64,000 bases of DNA from Sporosarcina luteola (GTDB taxonomy: Bacteria; Bacillota; Bacilli; Bacillales_A; Planococcaceae). The notes below the pieces were generated by a model. It had not been told where the DNA came from. It searched no databases and worked only from the letters and a program-made list of their open reading frames with translations. A program made the translations under genes and the position numbers. The stretch spans positions 1-64,000 of the forward strand of contig NZ_JAMBOI010000015.1 of NCBI RefSeq assembly GCF_023715535.1, read 5' to 3'. Each line of letters begins with the position of its first letter. Positions within the stretch are counted from its first letter, which is position 1. Below are positions 8,462 to 21,130 of the stretch, one piece after another.

Positions 8462-9109
8462 ATGTTAAATAAAGGGATATTTATTACCTTTGAAGGTCCC
8501 GAAGGTGCAGGAAAAACGACTGTCATTGCAGAAATATATAAGAGACTGGAACGGGAAGGGAAAAAAGCCATCCTTACCCGCGAACCGGGAGGCATCCGCA
8601 TCTCGGAAAAAATCCGGGAAATAATACATGACAATGAACATCAGGAAATGGATGGCATGACCGAGGCACTGCTTTATGCCGCAGCGCGCAGGCAACACCT
8701 CGTCGAAAAAGTCATCCCGGCAATGAAAGAAGGAGAGATCGTCCTTTGCGACCGTTTCATCGACAGCTCGCTTGCCTATCAAGGCTATGCAAGAGGGCTT
8801 GGCATGGAGAACGTCATGACAATCAACTCATTCGCCATTGGAGACACAATGCCAGATCTGACAATCTTCTTCGACATCACACCAGAAGAGGGACTCCAAC
8901 GAATTGCAGATAGCGGAGAACGGGAACAAAATCGACTGGACAACGAAACCTTACAGTTCCACGAAAAAGTTTACGAGGGCTACCAGCTATTGCTCAAACA
9001 GTTCCCAAATCGCATCATCAGCACAGACGCTAGCAAACCATTATCTGAAGTAACTGAAAATGTTTGGAAAATTATAAGTTCTCAACTCATTAATAAACAG
9101 GATTCATGA
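8462..9109 (+). CDS. tmk: Thymidylate kinase
   Basis: It phosphorylates dTMP to dTDP for DNA synthesis. The 215-residue protein has the P-loop [11 protein letters not shown] at the N-terminus, the TREPGG motif, and [16 protein letters not shown] in the dTMP and LID region, all diagnostic of the family. GGAGG lies eight bases before the ATG. It stands between yaaO and darA as in B. subtilis, but separated from darA by a repeat element. Confidence 0.97.
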   Translation: MLNKGIFITFEGPEGAGKTTVIAEIYKRLEREGKKAILTREPGGIRISEKIREIIHDNEHQEMDGMTEALLYAAARRQHLVEKVIPAMKEGEIVLCDRFIDSSLAYQGYARGLGMENVMTINSFAIGDTMPDLTIFFDITPEEGLQRIADSGEREQNRLDNETLQFHEKVYEGYQLLLKQFPNRIISTDASKPLSEVTENVWKIISSQLINKQDS

Positions 9110-9176
9110 TATAATATAAGAGAGGGTTTAATGCAACTCTTTTTAGAAAGTGACTGCTAATTGTTAAGTACACTTC

Positions 9177-9305
9177 GTTGATTGAAACGGAAGGTGGCGA
9201 CTCCTGCCGGAATAGCATGAGCTGAAGACCCCGCAACGAAGCGAAGCGTAGTGAGGAGGCTGAAGCCATGCCGGCGGAAAGCGTCCACCTGAAGTGGAAA
9301 TCAAC
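9177..9305. repeat. Intergenic palindromic repeat R1
   Basis: A 129-base element bounded by GTTGATT at 9177 and its complement AATCAAC ending at 9305. Internal arms also match (GACTCCTGCCGG against CCGGCGGAAAGCGTC; GGAAGGTGG against CCACCTGAAGTGG), so the whole unit can fold into one long imperfect hairpin. From memory, closely similar elements (CGACTCCTGC, AGACCCCGC, GCGGAAAGCGTCC) occur at many intergenic sites in Bacillaceae and Planococcaceae. No coding capacity. It fills most of the gap between tmk and darA. Confidence 0.8.
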
Positions 9306-9324
9306 AGTACCAATATATTTATAA

Positions 9325-9681
<357 letters not shown>

Positions 9682-9701
9682 TGAAATGAGGTGAAGTAGA
9701 A

Positions 9702-10142
9702 ATGAAAGTGAATGGTGAATTCCAGACCGGGCCTGATAAATTCAGAAATGATCCGCTGCGTCCGACGCAAGGGAATGCCCGGTTCGGCCAAATGGTTCTG
9801 CAACAGGAAGAACGCCTGCACGGAGAACAAATTACAAGACTTCTTGGAGACATATCTTCTGCAGGGGATCGTCTTGCCCGTTCACGGAACTTACGGGACA
9901 TGGCGAAATTCAAGATGCTCGTCCGACGCTTCCTGAAGGAGTCGGTTGAATCCGGGATGGGCTTGAAACAATCTCATACGTGGAATCAATTCGGCGAAGG
10001 ACGTCGATTGAACATTGTCGAGACAATTGATGAGAAGCTCATTGAATTGGCGGAAGCCTTATTAAATGATGAGCAGACATCTGTCGAATTACTAGGGAAA
10101 ATCGGGGAAATCAAAGGACTTCTCGTTAATATATATAGATGA
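9702..10142 (+). CDS. yaaR: YaaR family protein (DUF327)
   Basis: A 146-residue, mostly helical protein of the DUF327 family with a disordered N-terminus (residues 1-25). It follows darA by 20 bases with GAGGTGAAG before the ATG, and holB follows. No enzymatic motif is seen and the family has no established function. Confidence 0.9.
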   Translation: MKVNGEFQTGPDKFRNDPLRPTQGNARFGQMVLQQEERLHGEQITRLLGDISSAGDRLARSRNLRDMAKFKMLVRRFLKESVESGMGLKQSHTWNQFGEGRRLNIVETIDEKLIELAEALLNDEQTSVELLGKIGEIKGLLVNIYR

Positions 10143-10183
10143 CCCGTGTTTTTACACGTTTTTGGTTGCAAGGAGGTACGAGC

Positions 10184-11179
10184 ATGGAAATTAGCATCAA
10201 GCAAAGGCAAAAGGCCGTCATCGACAGACTGGAAGCGACGTTTCGGAATAACCGGATTGGCCACGCCTATCTATTTGATGGAGAGGCGGGCACTGGAAAA
10301 GAAGTGGCAGCCATCCATTTCGCGAAGCTTTTGCTTTGCGAGAGGCCTGAAAATGCTGTTCCATGTGAAACATGTCGCAACTGCAGAAGGGTTGCTTCGG
10401 GAAATCACCCGAATGTGACGAAGATCGAACCGGATGGACAAGACATTAAAAAAGAACAGATGTCATCGTTGATTATGAAAATGACGCGAAAAGGGTATGA
10501 GCCGGGACGTAAACTATATATCATTTCCCGCGCGGACCGGATGAACACTTCGGCAGCCAATACGCTTTTGAAGTTCCTGGAAGAACCTGAAGGGGAAGTG
10601 ACGGCAATTCTTCTGACCGATTCCTATCAGTCAATCCTTCCGACAATTCAATCGAGGTGCCAACGCGTTAGTTTTCTTCCGCCGCAGCGTGAAGAGATGA
10701 TTGCAAAATTGACAGAAGCAGGGATTACCGCATCGATGGCAGCGACGGTTACGATGATGACAGCGGATATCGGGCAAGCGAAACAGCTTGCGGAAAATGA
10801 TCAATTTGCACACATACGAAAAACAGTGTTAAAATTGATTGAGGCATCAGATCGCAATGTAAATGAAGCGCTTCTATTCATCCAATCAGAATGGTTGCCG
10901 GCAATGAAAGAGAAGGAAGACGTGGAACGTGGTCTTGACTTGCTTCTCTATGCATACCGTGATATCGTCTCGATGAAAGCCGGACTGCAATCGGAATTAG
11001 CATTTCCCGATCAGCAGCAGATTTTCAGGAGCCTTTCGATGAAGATGACATATAGCCGTCTATCGGCCAATATAGAAGCGATTCTGCAAGCGAAGAAAAA
11101 GCTGTATGGCAATATGAACCGTACACTTTTAATGGAGCAGCTGGTGCTCAATTTGCAGGAGGGGTTAACGCTTGTATAA
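10184..11179 (+). CDS. holB: DNA polymerase III delta' subunit
   Basis: The clamp-loader subunit that helps load the sliding clamp at replication forks. A start at the ATG of 10184 gives 331 residues and has AAGGAGG eight bases upstream; an upstream frame extension to 10139 overlaps yaaR and has no better site. Visible features: a modified P-loop (GEAGTGKEVAA), the zinc module CETCRNC with an earlier Cys, and the SRC motif (QSRCQR). It overlaps the start of ricT by a few bases. Confidence 0.95.
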   Translation: MEISIKQRQKAVIDRLEATFRNNRIGHAYLFDGEAGTGKEVAAIHFAKLLLCERPENAVPCETCRNCRRVASGNHPNVTKIEPDGQDIKKEQMSSLIMKMTRKGYEPGRKLYIISRADRMNTSAANTLLKFLEEPEGEVTAILLTDSYQSILPTIQSRCQRVSFLPPQREEMIAKLTEAGITASMAATVTMMTADIGQAKQLAENDQFAHIRKTVLKLIEASDRNVNEALLFIQSEWLPAMKEKEDVERGLDLLLYAYRDIVSMKAGLQSELAFPDQQQIFRSLSMKMTYSRLSANIEAILQAKKKLYGNMNRTLLMEQLVLNLQEGLTLV

Positions 11180-11999
11180 AGTTGTAGGAGTCCGTTTTAA
11201 AAAAGCGGGTAAAATATATTATTTCGATCCTCTCGATTATCCGCTTACTGTCGGTGATTATGTCATCGTCGAAACAGCACGGGGTATCGAGTACGGAAAA
11301 GTCGCTAGTTCTGTGAGGGAAGTCGATGAAAATGATGTCGTCTTGCCACTTAAGAAAATTATTCGCAAGGCGCTTGTAGAAGACCAGATCCAAGTGGATG
11401 AAAACCGTGCGGATGCTGAGCAGGCCTTCGGTAAATGTGTTGAGAAGATACGTGAGCATGAGCTTGAAATGAAGCTTGTCGATGTGGAATATACATTTGA
11501 CCGTAATAAGATCGTCTTTTATTTCACAGCGGAAGGACGGGTCGATTTCCGGAATCTCGTAAAAGACCTCGCTGCCATTTTCCGGACGCGCATCGAATTA
11601 CGTCAAATCGGAGTCCGCGATGAGGCGAAAATGCTTGGTGGAATCGGACCGTGTGGCAGAATGCTCTGCTGTTCGACCTTCCTGGGCGACTTTGAACCTG
11701 TCTCCATCAAGATGGCGAAGGATCAGAACCTGTCACTCAACCCATCCAAAATCTCCGGATTATGCGGACGTCTCATGTGTTGCCTGAAATACGAAAACGA
11801 TGAATATGAAGAGGCAAAAGCTCTCATGCCTGATATCGGTGAACGGGTGCAGACGCCTGAAGGGCCGGGGAAAGTGGTCGGCTTGAATTTGCTTGAGCGA
11901 ATTTTGCAAGTGAATTTGTCGGATCAGGAGCAAGTCTTGGAATATTCATGGGAAGAAATAGAGAGTCGGAAAAACTCAGTAGCTCAATTGACGAAATGA
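11172..11999 (+). CDS. ricT: RicT (YaaT), regulatory iron-sulfur protein
   Basis: A 275-residue PSP1-domain protein. In B. subtilis it forms a complex with RicA and RicF that carries two 4Fe-4S clusters, assists RNase Y in mRNA maturation, and is needed for competence, biofilms and sporulation. The cluster cysteines are visible in GPCGRMLCCSTFLGDF and LCGRLMCCLKYE. It starts with TTG, overlapping the holB stop, with GGAGGGG six bases upstream. Confidence 0.95.
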   Translation: MYKVVGVRFKKAGKIYYFDPLDYPLTVGDYVIVETARGIEYGKVASSVREVDENDVVLPLKKIIRKALVEDQIQVDENRADAEQAFGKCVEKIREHELEMKLVDVEYTFDRNKIVFYFTAEGRVDFRNLVKDLAAIFRTRIELRQIGVRDEAKMLGGIGPCGRMLCCSTFLGDFEPVSIKMAKDQNLSLNPSKISGLCGRLMCCLKYENDEYEEAKALMPDIGERVQTPEGPGKVVGLNLLERILQVNLSDQEQVLEYSWEEIESRKNSVAQLTK

Positions 12000-12012
12000 T
12001 GGGGTGAAATAG

Positions 12013-12372
12013 TTGAAAGAAGGGAACTTTCTCGACAGAGTGATGGAGTTTGAGCAGCAGCTCGAAGCCATGCATGAGCAATTCCGGGAACTTATTGGAT
12101 TTGTGGCGAAGATGACGGAAGAGAACCACTCACTTCAACTGGAAAACCATCATCTCCGGACACGGCTTGAAGTATTGACTGAACAAACTCAATTGATGGA
12201 TAAGAAGCGACCGCCTGAGAAGCCCCATAGAGTCGATATCGGCGAAGGGGTGGACAACCTGGCCAGGATATACAATGAAGGATATCACGTCTGTAATGTC
12301 CATTACGGAAGCAGTCGTAAAGGGGAAGATTGTTTGTTCTGCCTATCCTTCCTGAGCAAACAGAATGCTTGA
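12013..12372 (+). CDS. yabA: Replication initiation control protein YabA
   Basis: It limits DnaA-driven initiation by binding DnaA and the clamp DnaN. The 119-residue protein has an N-terminal leucine-rich coiled coil for tetramerisation and a C-terminal zinc module (HVCNVHY...CLFC). TTG start with GATGGGGTGAA upstream, 13 bases after ricT. It is the last gene before a clear terminator. Confidence 0.95.
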   Translation: MKEGNFLDRVMEFEQQLEAMHEQFRELIGFVAKMTEENHSLQLENHHLRTRLEVLTEQTQLMDKKRPPEKPHRVDIGEGVDNLARIYNEGYHVCNVHYGSSRKGEDCLFCLSFLSKQNA

Positions 12373-12375
12373 GAT

Positions 12376-12414
12376 GAGCCGATCCTATAACCATGTAGGC
12401 ATCGGCTCTTTTTT
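12376..12414 (+). terminator. Terminator after yabA
   Basis: GAGCCGAT pairs with ATCGGCTC, with an additional CCTA/TAGG pairing inside, followed by T. It ends the tmk/darA-yabA run. Confidence 0.85.
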
Positions 12415-12434
12415 ATTTATTGGAGGAGAACCGA

Positions 12435-13184
12435 ATGGAGAATTTATTGAAAGATGATGAACGACTGGACTATCTATTGGCGGAAAACCTGCGAATCATT
12501 CAAAGTCCTTCTGTCTTTTCTTTTTCGCTCGATGCTGTCCTGCTTGCGAAGTTTGCATATGTACCGATCCGTTCGGGGAAGATTGTCGATTTATGCGCAG
12601 GCAACGGAGCCATTCCACTTTTTCTTAGTGCCCGGACGAATGCTGATATTATTGCAGTTGAATTGCAGGACAAGCTCTCGGATATGGCACAGAGAAGTGT
12701 TGGCTATAATAAGTTGAATGAACAGATCACTATTGTGAATGACGATGTAATCGGAATTGCCGGGAAAATCGGCTATGAGAAATATGACACGGTCACTTGC
12801 AATCCACCTTATTTTCCTGCTATTGAAGCGAGTGAGAAAAACTTGAAAGAACATGTTGCCATCGCAAGGCATGAAATCCGTCTGACTTTAGAACAAGCCG
12901 TACAGTCCGCCAGTGAGCTGTTGAAGCAGGGCGGGAAAGCGGCATTCGTTCACCGGCCGGGCAGGCTGCTGGATATTGTGACAGCGATGCGGGCGAACAG
13001 GCTTGAACCGAAAAGAATCCGGTTCGTGTATCCGAAAGAAGGTAAAGAGGCGAATACGTTGTTAATTGAAGGAATAAAAGATGGGAAGCCTGATTTGAAG
13101 ATATTGCCGCCTCTTTATGTATATGGTGAAGATGGGGAGTATACCGAAGAAGTGAGGCTTTTATTATATGGACAAGATGAATGA
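12435..13184 (+). CDS. yabB: tRNA1(Val) adenine-N6 methyltransferase (YabB)
   Basis: A SAM-dependent methyltransferase of the TrmN6 family, 249 residues, expected to modify A37 of tRNA-Val. It has the SAM-binding stretch [14 protein letters not shown] and the NPPY catalytic motif (VTCNPPYFP). The ATG at 12435 is chosen because TGGAGGAG lies seven bases upstream; the in-frame TTG at 12420 overlaps that site. It overlaps yazA. Confidence 0.93.
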   Translation: MENLLKDDERLDYLLAENLRIIQSPSVFSFSLDAVLLAKFAYVPIRSGKIVDLCAGNGAIPLFLSARTNADIIAVELQDKLSDMAQRSVGYNKLNEQITIVNDDVIGIAGKIGYEKYDTVTCNPPYFPAIEASEKNLKEHVAIARHEIRLTLEQAVQSASELLKQGGKAAFVHRPGRLLDIVTAMRANRLEPKRIRFVYPKEGKEANTLLIEGIKDGKPDLKILPPLYVYGEDGEYTEEVRLLLYGQDE

Positions 13185-13455
13185 GCATCTGTTCTATGTC
13201 CTTGAATGCAATGATGGCTCTTACTATGCAGGCTATACAAATGATTTGGAAAAGCGTATCCGAACTCATAATGAAGGAAAGGGCGCAAAATACACGCGTG
13301 CTAAGCTTCCGGTCCGTCTCATTTACCGGGAAAGCTATGAAACGAAGCAGGATGCAATGCGGGCTGAATATCAGTTCAAGCAATTGACACGGCCTGCTAA
13401 GGAACGATATATGAGGAAGGGGCAGCATATCGATGAAATCACAGAAGAGTGCTGA
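13168..13455 (+). CDS. yazA: GIY-YIG nuclease family protein YazA
   Basis: A 95-residue single-domain GIY-YIG protein: [22 protein letters not shown] holds the two signature Tyr regions and the catalytic Arg. Members of this small family (UPF0213) are predicted nucleases with no agreed role. It overlaps the upstream methyltransferase gene by 17 bases and the downstream rsmI by 23, so the three are co-transcribed. An alternative start is the ATG at 13177. Confidence 0.9.
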   Translation: MDKMNEHLFYVLECNDGSYYAGYTNDLEKRIRTHNEGKGAKYTRAKLPVRLIYRESYETKQDAMRAEYQFKQLTRPAKERYMRKGQHIDEITEEC

Positions 13456-14311
13456 AGCAGGTGTGGCAAAGCTGTTTCTCGTCGGGACGCCGATCGGCAA
13501 TTTGGAGGATATGACATTCCGGGCTATTCGGATCCTGCAGGAAGCGGATATGATAGCGGCTGAAGATACGAGGAATACAATCAGGCTTTGCAACCATTTC
13601 GAGATAAAAACGCCGCTTATGAGCTACCATGAGCATAATCTTGAAAAAGGTGGAGAGAAAATCCTATCTTTATTGGCGGAAGGGAAGACGGTCGCCTTGG
13701 TGAGTGATGCGGGGATGCCATGCATATCCGATCCCGGGAATGATATTGCTGCAAAAGCGATTGAAGAAGGGTTTGATGTCGTTCCAGTCCCTGGAGCCAA
13801 CGCAGCCATCAGTGCATTGGTTGCTTCCGGGCTACAGACACAGCCGTTCTCCTTCATTGGATTCCTGTCGCGGCATAAAAAGGAGCGCAATGAGCAATTA
13901 CAAAAGCTGAAGCAAAAGGAAGAGACTCTGCTACTGTATGAGGCTCCCCATCGCTTGAAGGAAACGGTCAAGGCTTTGTCGGAAGCATTCGGCGGTTCAC
14001 GGCAAGTTGTGTTGGCGAGGGAGTTGACGAAGCGGTATGAAGAGATTCTTCGTGGAACGCTTGAGGAAGCCGTTTCCTGGGCGGGGTCTAATGAAATTCG
14101 AGGGGAATTCTGTCTCGTTATTGCTGGGAATGAAGCCGTTGAGAAAGCCGTGGAGAATTGGTGGAAGGATATAAGTATTCACTCGCATGTGGAAATGGTG
14201 ATGGAAAAAGAAGGCGTTTCATCGAAGGAAGCAATTAAATTGGTGGCATTGGAAAGAGGAATGTCAAAAAGGGATGTCTATCAGGAGTACCATGTGAACG
14301 GGAATGTATAA
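13433..14311 (+). CDS. rsmI: 16S rRNA 2'-O-methyltransferase RsmI
   Basis: It methylates the ribose of C1402 in 16S rRNA. The 292-residue protein has the tetrapyrrole-methylase fold: [13 protein letters not shown] at the N-terminus, [20 protein letters not shown] and [22 protein letters not shown] precedes the ATG. It is the last gene of this operon and faces abrB. Confidence 0.95.
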   Translation: MKSQKSAEAGVAKLFLVGTPIGNLEDMTFRAIRILQEADMIAAEDTRNTIRLCNHFEIKTPLMSYHEHNLEKGGEKILSLLAEGKTVALVSDAGMPCISDPGNDIAAKAIEEGFDVVPVPGANAAISALVASGLQTQPFSFIGFLSRHKKERNEQLQKLKQKEETLLLYEAPHRLKETVKALSEAFGGSRQVVLARELTKRYEEILRGTLEEAVSWAGSNEIRGEFCLVIAGNEAVEKAVENWWKDISIHSHVEMVMEKEGVSSKEAIKLVALERGMSKRDVYQEYHVNGNV

Positions 14312-14315
14312 TAAA

Positions 14316-14343
14316 AATCCAGAACGAGTACTTGTTCTGGATT
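14316..14343 (-). terminator. Terminator between rsmI and abrB
   Basis: AATCCAGAAC and GTTCTGGATT form a perfect 10 bp stem. On the minus strand it is followed by TTTTTATTAT, so it mainly ends abrB; there is no T-run on the plus side, though it may also slow transcription from rsmI. Confidence 0.8.
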
Positions 14344-14367
14344 CAAATCATTATCATTTAGATAGTA

Positions 14368-14643
14368 TTATTTTATCTTCTCTTCGATCTCTTTAATGAG
14401 TTGTTTAGCACCATCAGGACTTAAAATCAGCTTTCCGTCAATAAGCTGCAAGTTATTGTCGGACACTTCTCCTGTGATTGAACAAGTCATATTCGGCATG
14501 TATTTCTTTAAGATGATTTTGTCGTCATCAACATAGATTTCCAAAGCATCTTTCTGCTCAATGCCAAGTGTACGGCGAAGTTCGATTGGAATGACGACTC
14601 GTCCTAGCTCGTCGACTTTTCTAACGATTCCAGTAGATTTCAT
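14368..14643 (-). CDS. abrB: Transition-state regulator AbrB
   Basis: A DNA-binding repressor of stationary-phase genes, 91 residues. The N-terminal SpoVT/AbrB swapped-hairpin domain reads TGIVRKVDELGRVVIPIELRRTL in two overlapping halves, matching B. subtilis AbrB closely. GTAGGAGGAAATCC precedes the ATG on the minus strand. Its promoter and two Spo0A boxes lie upstream, indicating the classical loop in which phosphorylated Spo0A shuts off abrB at the onset of sporulation. Confidence 0.96.
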   Translation of the reverse strand: MKSTGIVRKVDELGRVVIPIELRRTLGIEQKDALEIYVDDDKIILKKYMPNMTCSITGEVSDNNLQLIDGKLILSPDGAKQLIKEIEEKIK

Positions 14644-14674
14644 TAAAGGATTTCCTCCTACAAAGATTTAAATT

Positions 14675-14691
14675 TTCGGCAAGATTCGACA
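14675..14691 (-). promoter_or_regulatory. Two Spo0A boxes in the abrB leader
   Basis: Reading the minus strand, TGTCGAA (14685-14691) and TGCCGAA (14675-14681) stand exactly 10 bp apart, just downstream of the abrB start of transcription. The Spo0A consensus is TGTCGAA; the first is a perfect match and the second has one change. In B. subtilis, abrB carries a tandem pair in the equivalent place. Confidence 0.75.
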
Positions 14692-14712
14692 TTTTCCTCT
14701 TGTCTATCAAGT

Positions 14713-14741
14713 ATCATACCAAGTCTTCCAATTAACGTCAA
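14713..14741 (-). promoter_or_regulatory. Sigma-A promoter of abrB
   Basis: On the minus strand, TTGACG (14736-14741) and TATGAT (14713-14718) are separated by 17 bp. Transcription would begin near 14706, directly above the two Spo0A boxes. Confidence 0.8.
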
Positions 14742-14937
14742 TAAAACTAGCTTAATACTATGTCTAGAATAATAGATTAAATGAACGAAACAGGACTTTG
14801 GATGTTTATATTTTTAGTAATGACAAGGCATTTAGTAATTAGTCAGGGCTGTATTTAGGGAAATGGAAATGGTAGATGGATTGAGCATTAATAAGGAAAT
14901 TTAACTTATTTCAGCAAGCAAACGAGGCGTAATTGAT

Positions 14938-15085
14938 TAATACGTAGAATTTTGCATTTATGCGCATTTGAAGCGGCTTATGAGCGTTTACGGGTGTTTA
15001 TGCGTCGCTAGGCATGATTATGAGCATTATTGACGATTTATGCTCATTTCAAGAGGTTTATGAGCAATTTGACGATTTACTGCGT
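14938..15085. repeat. Phased short-core array A (TTATGMGY, 20 bp)
   Basis: Cores TTATGCGC, TTATGAGC, TTATGCGT, TTATGAGC, TTATGCTC and TTATGAGC begin at 14958, 14978, 14998, 15018, 15038 and 15058, each exactly 20 bp from the last. Weaker copies lie at 14938 and 15078. The 12 bases between cores differ from unit to unit. The array occupies the far half of the 512-base gap between abrB and metG; the nearer half holds the abrB promoter and otherwise nothing I recognise. Confidence 0.85.
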
Positions 15086-15137
15086 ATCTACATAGCACTT
15101 TTGTTGAAATTTAAGTAATATGGATAGTATAGATTGA

Positions 15138-17117
<1,980 letters not shown>

Positions 17118-17125
17118 ATAAAAAC

Positions 17126-17160
17126 AGACGGCGTTTCCTAAAGAGGCGCCGTCTTTATCT
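17126..17160 (+). terminator. Terminator after metG
   Basis: AGACGGCG pairs with CGCCGTCT around a 13-base loop, followed by TTATCTTTT. The T-run is imperfect. Confidence 0.75.
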
Positions 17161-17240
17161 TTTAACCAATTTGTTAACATATTGTAACGAAAGTCATAAT
17201 CCATTGGAATAGAATGAAATCTGTGAGGAGAGACACATCA

Positions 17241-18011
17241 ATGTATATCGATACTCATGTTCATTTAAATGCAGACCAATATAATGAAGATGTAAAAGAA
17301 GTGATTCAACGCGCACTTGACGCGGGTGTCAATAAAATGGTCGTCGTCGGCTTCGACAGGGTGACGATTGAGAAGGCAATGGAGCTAGCTGAGCAATATC
17401 CGTTCATTTATGCTGTCATCGGCTGGCACCCTGTAGACGCTGTTGATTGTACTGACAAGGATCTAGAGTGGATTGAATCCCTGGCGGCGCATCCGAAAGT
17501 CGTCGGCATCGGGGAAACCGGTCTGGACTATTACTGGGACAAATCGCCAAAGGATATTCAGCAGGAATTGTTCCGGAAGCAGATCCGACTCGCGCAAAAA
17601 GTCGATCTTCCCGTCATCATCCATAATCGTGACGCGACCGGGGATGTCGTCAGGATCCTGAAGGAAGAAGAAGCTCGAATTACGGGCGGCATCATGCATT
17701 GCTATGGAGGAAGCGTCGAGACTGCGAAAGAATGCATTGAGATGAATTTCCTTATTTCACTTGGCGGCCCTGTCACCTTTAAAAATGCGAAAATGCCGAA
17801 GCAAGTCGCAGCCGACATCTCACTGGATCATTTATTGATTGAAACGGATGCCCCTTACCTCGCTCCCCACCCTCATCGTGGAAAACGGAATGAGCCGGCG
17901 CTAGTCCCACTCGTGGCGGAGGAGATTGCCCGTCTGAAGGAAATTACGGTTGAAGAGGTGGCGAAACGAACGACCGAAAATGCTTTGAAGATCTTCCGTA
18001 TTCCGAAGTAA
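17241..18011 (+). CDS. yabD: TatD-family metal-dependent DNase (YabD)
   Basis: A 256-residue TIM-barrel hydrolase. Metal ligands are visible: DTHVHLN at the start, the Glu in GIGETGLDYYWD, His in VIIHNRD, His in IMHCYGG and Asp in LLIETDAPYL. TatD proteins act as 3'-5' exonucleases; the role in this organism is inferred. The ATG at 17241 has GTGAGGAGAG upstream; an in-frame ATG at 17214 lacks a site. It follows metG as in most Firmicutes. Confidence 0.94.
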   Translation: MYIDTHVHLNADQYNEDVKEVIQRALDAGVNKMVVVGFDRVTIEKAMELAEQYPFIYAVIGWHPVDAVDCTDKDLEWIESLAAHPKVVGIGETGLDYYWDKSPKDIQQELFRKQIRLAQKVDLPVIIHNRDATGDVVRILKEEEARITGGIMHCYGGSVETAKECIEMNFLISLGGPVTFKNAKMPKQVAADISLDHLLIETDAPYLAPHPHRGKRNEPALVPLVAEEIARLKEITVEEVAKRTTENALKIFRIPK

Positions 18012-18084
18012 TGCGAAGGGTGATTATATAGCTTTCCGACTGAATTCAGCCAAACTCAGTATGAAGTGTGAAAAATCTAATGGG

Positions 18085-18113
18085 TTGACACGTCGAAAGG
18101 GAAGCTATATAAT
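18085..18113 (+). promoter_or_regulatory. Sigma-A promoter of yabE
   Basis: TTGACA (18085-18090) and TATAAT (18108-18113) with a 17 bp spacer: both hexamers are exact consensus matches. The start codon lies 30 bases downstream with AAAGGAGG between. Confidence 0.85.
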
Positions 18114-18142
18114 TTGCCGAGTGATAAAGGAGGAGTTTTTTC

Positions 18143-19375
18143 ATGACAAAAAACACCATGAAAAATCTGTTCTCGATGTCATTGAGGAGTAAACAAATAG
18201 CGATTGTTGCTTTTGTGTTTGCGCTATTCGTTTCAATCATTTCACTTGTTCTTCATGAAATATCCAAGAAATCGGTCACACTACAAGTGAACGATGAGCA
18301 AATTGAAATAAAAACATCTGAACATACAGTTGGGCAACTTCTAGCAAGTAGGGATATCGAAGTTGCCGAACACGATTTAGTAACACCCTCAGTGAATACC
18401 ACGATCGAGGAAGGATTATCGATTAGGTGGGAACAGGCAAAGCTAGTAGAGATTCAAACAGGCAAGGAAACAAAAAAGTTTTGGACGACGGATCGGAACG
18501 TCGGCGATATTTTAGCCGCGGCCGACATTAACCTTACCGAGCATGACAAGGTTACCCCAGATCTGAATGAAAACCTTGGTGAAAATCTACAAGTCAATGT
18601 TCAAAAAGCGTTCCAATTGACGCTTATCGATGGCGGAAAAGAGAAACAAATGTGGTCAACTTCGACTACGGTCGCTGACTTTTTAAAGAGAGAAAACATT
18701 CAATTGGATGAAAACGACAAGCTGAACCGTGATGCGGACGGTTTCGTAAAGCCGGGTTCTATAGTTGAAGTCGTACGCGTAGAAAAGGTCACCGATGTAG
18801 TGGAAGAGCCAACAAACTTTGCGGTCGTAACGAAAAGCGATGCCAAATTGCTGAAAGGACGCGAAAAGATCGTCCAAAAAGGCAAGAAGGGATCCGTTGA
18901 ACGCAAGTTTGAAATTGTCAAAGAGAATGGCAAGGAAGTATCTCGTACGTTATTGAGTGAAAGAGTCATTGAGGAACCGCAAAAGAAAATTGTTGCGGTC
19001 GGTTCCAAAGTAGTAGTGGCAAGCGCCTACAATAAAAAATCCAATGTCGCTGTGTCTCGTGGCAGCTCGGCAGCACCTTCCGGCGGGAAAGAGTTTTATG
19101 TTACCGCCACCGCCTATACTGCACACTGTAACGGCTGCACAGGAACCACGGCAACGGGCATCAACCTGAGAGCCAATCCGAATCTGAAAGTTATTGCGGT
19201 GGATCCTAGTGTCATTCCGCTCGGCTCGAAAGTCTGGGTTGAAGGATACGGATACGCAATCGCAGGGGATACTGGCGGTGCTATCAAAGGGAAGAAGATC
19301 GACCTTCACGTCCCTACTAAGGCGGCAGCGTACAATTTCGGCCGTCGCACCGTGAAAGTCAAAGTGATCGACTAA
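18143..19375 (+). CDS. yabE: YabE cell wall-binding protein (DUF348/G5/3D)
   Basis: A 410-residue secreted or membrane-tethered protein of the Rpf/Sps type. Residues about 20-40 form a membrane segment. Three DUF348 repeats follow (about 45-85, 105-145, 160-200), then a G5 domain (about 205-280), a short linker, and a C-terminal 3D domain with its three Asp (IAVDPSVIPLG, AGDTGGAIKG, KIDLHVP). The 3D domain resembles the MltA lytic transglycosylase core, so a wall-remodelling role is likely. It has its own strong promoter and terminator. Confidence 0.94.
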   Translation: MTKNTMKNLFSMSLRSKQIAIVAFVFALFVSIISLVLHEISKKSVTLQVNDEQIEIKTSEHTVGQLLASRDIEVAEHDLVTPSVNTTIEEGLSIRWEQAKLVEIQTGKETKKFWTTDRNVGDILAAADINLTEHDKVTPDLNENLGENLQVNVQKAFQLTLIDGGKEKQMWSTSTTVADFLKRENIQLDENDKLNRDADGFVKPGSIVEVVRVEKVTDVVEEPTNFAVVTKSDAKLLKGREKIVQKGKKGSVERKFEIVKENGKEVSRTLLSERVIEEPQKKIVAVGSKVVVASAYNKKSNVAVSRGSSAAPSGGKEFYVTATAYTAHCNGCTGTTATGINLRANPNLKVIAVDPSVIPLGSKVWVEGYGYAIAGDTGGAIKGKKIDLHVPTKAAAYNFGRRTVKVKVID

Positions 19376-19407
19376 TTCCAATAGTAGTCATGTTTTTCCA
19401 CATCAAT

Positions 19408-19439
19408 CCGTGGGGCTTAACCAGTCCCACGGTTTTTTT
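19408..19439 (+). terminator. Terminator after yabE
   Basis: CCGTGGG pairs with CCCACGG, followed by seven T. Confidence 0.88.
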
Positions 19440-19550
19440 CATCTTTACGTAGTAGCAGCAGATCAAACCCATCCCTGTTCGATTGTCTGTACAACGACTG
19501 CTTTGACGCGTAAAATTAAACAAACGTAACGTAACGAAATGAGGGTCATA

Positions 19551-20988
<1,438 letters not shown>

Positions 20989-21036
20989 CAACAGGGCGTT
21001 TCTTAGCTTAATCAATTGAAAAAAGCAAAAAAAGAA

Positions 21037-21106
21037 TTGACAATGACAACGTTTTACTGATAAAATTCTTCTTTTAATTGACAGAACTTTTTAAAAGTGT
21101 TATACT
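21037..21106 (+). promoter_or_regulatory. Tandem sigma-A promoters of veg
   Basis: The upstream promoter is TTGACA (21037-21042) and TAAAAT (21061-21066) with 18 bp between. The downstream one is TTGACA (21078-21083) and TATACT (21101-21106) with 17 bp between. B. subtilis veg is likewise known for very strong promoters. Confidence 0.82.
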
Positions 21107-21130
21107 AGTATCCAGTGAGGTGTAAGCGAC

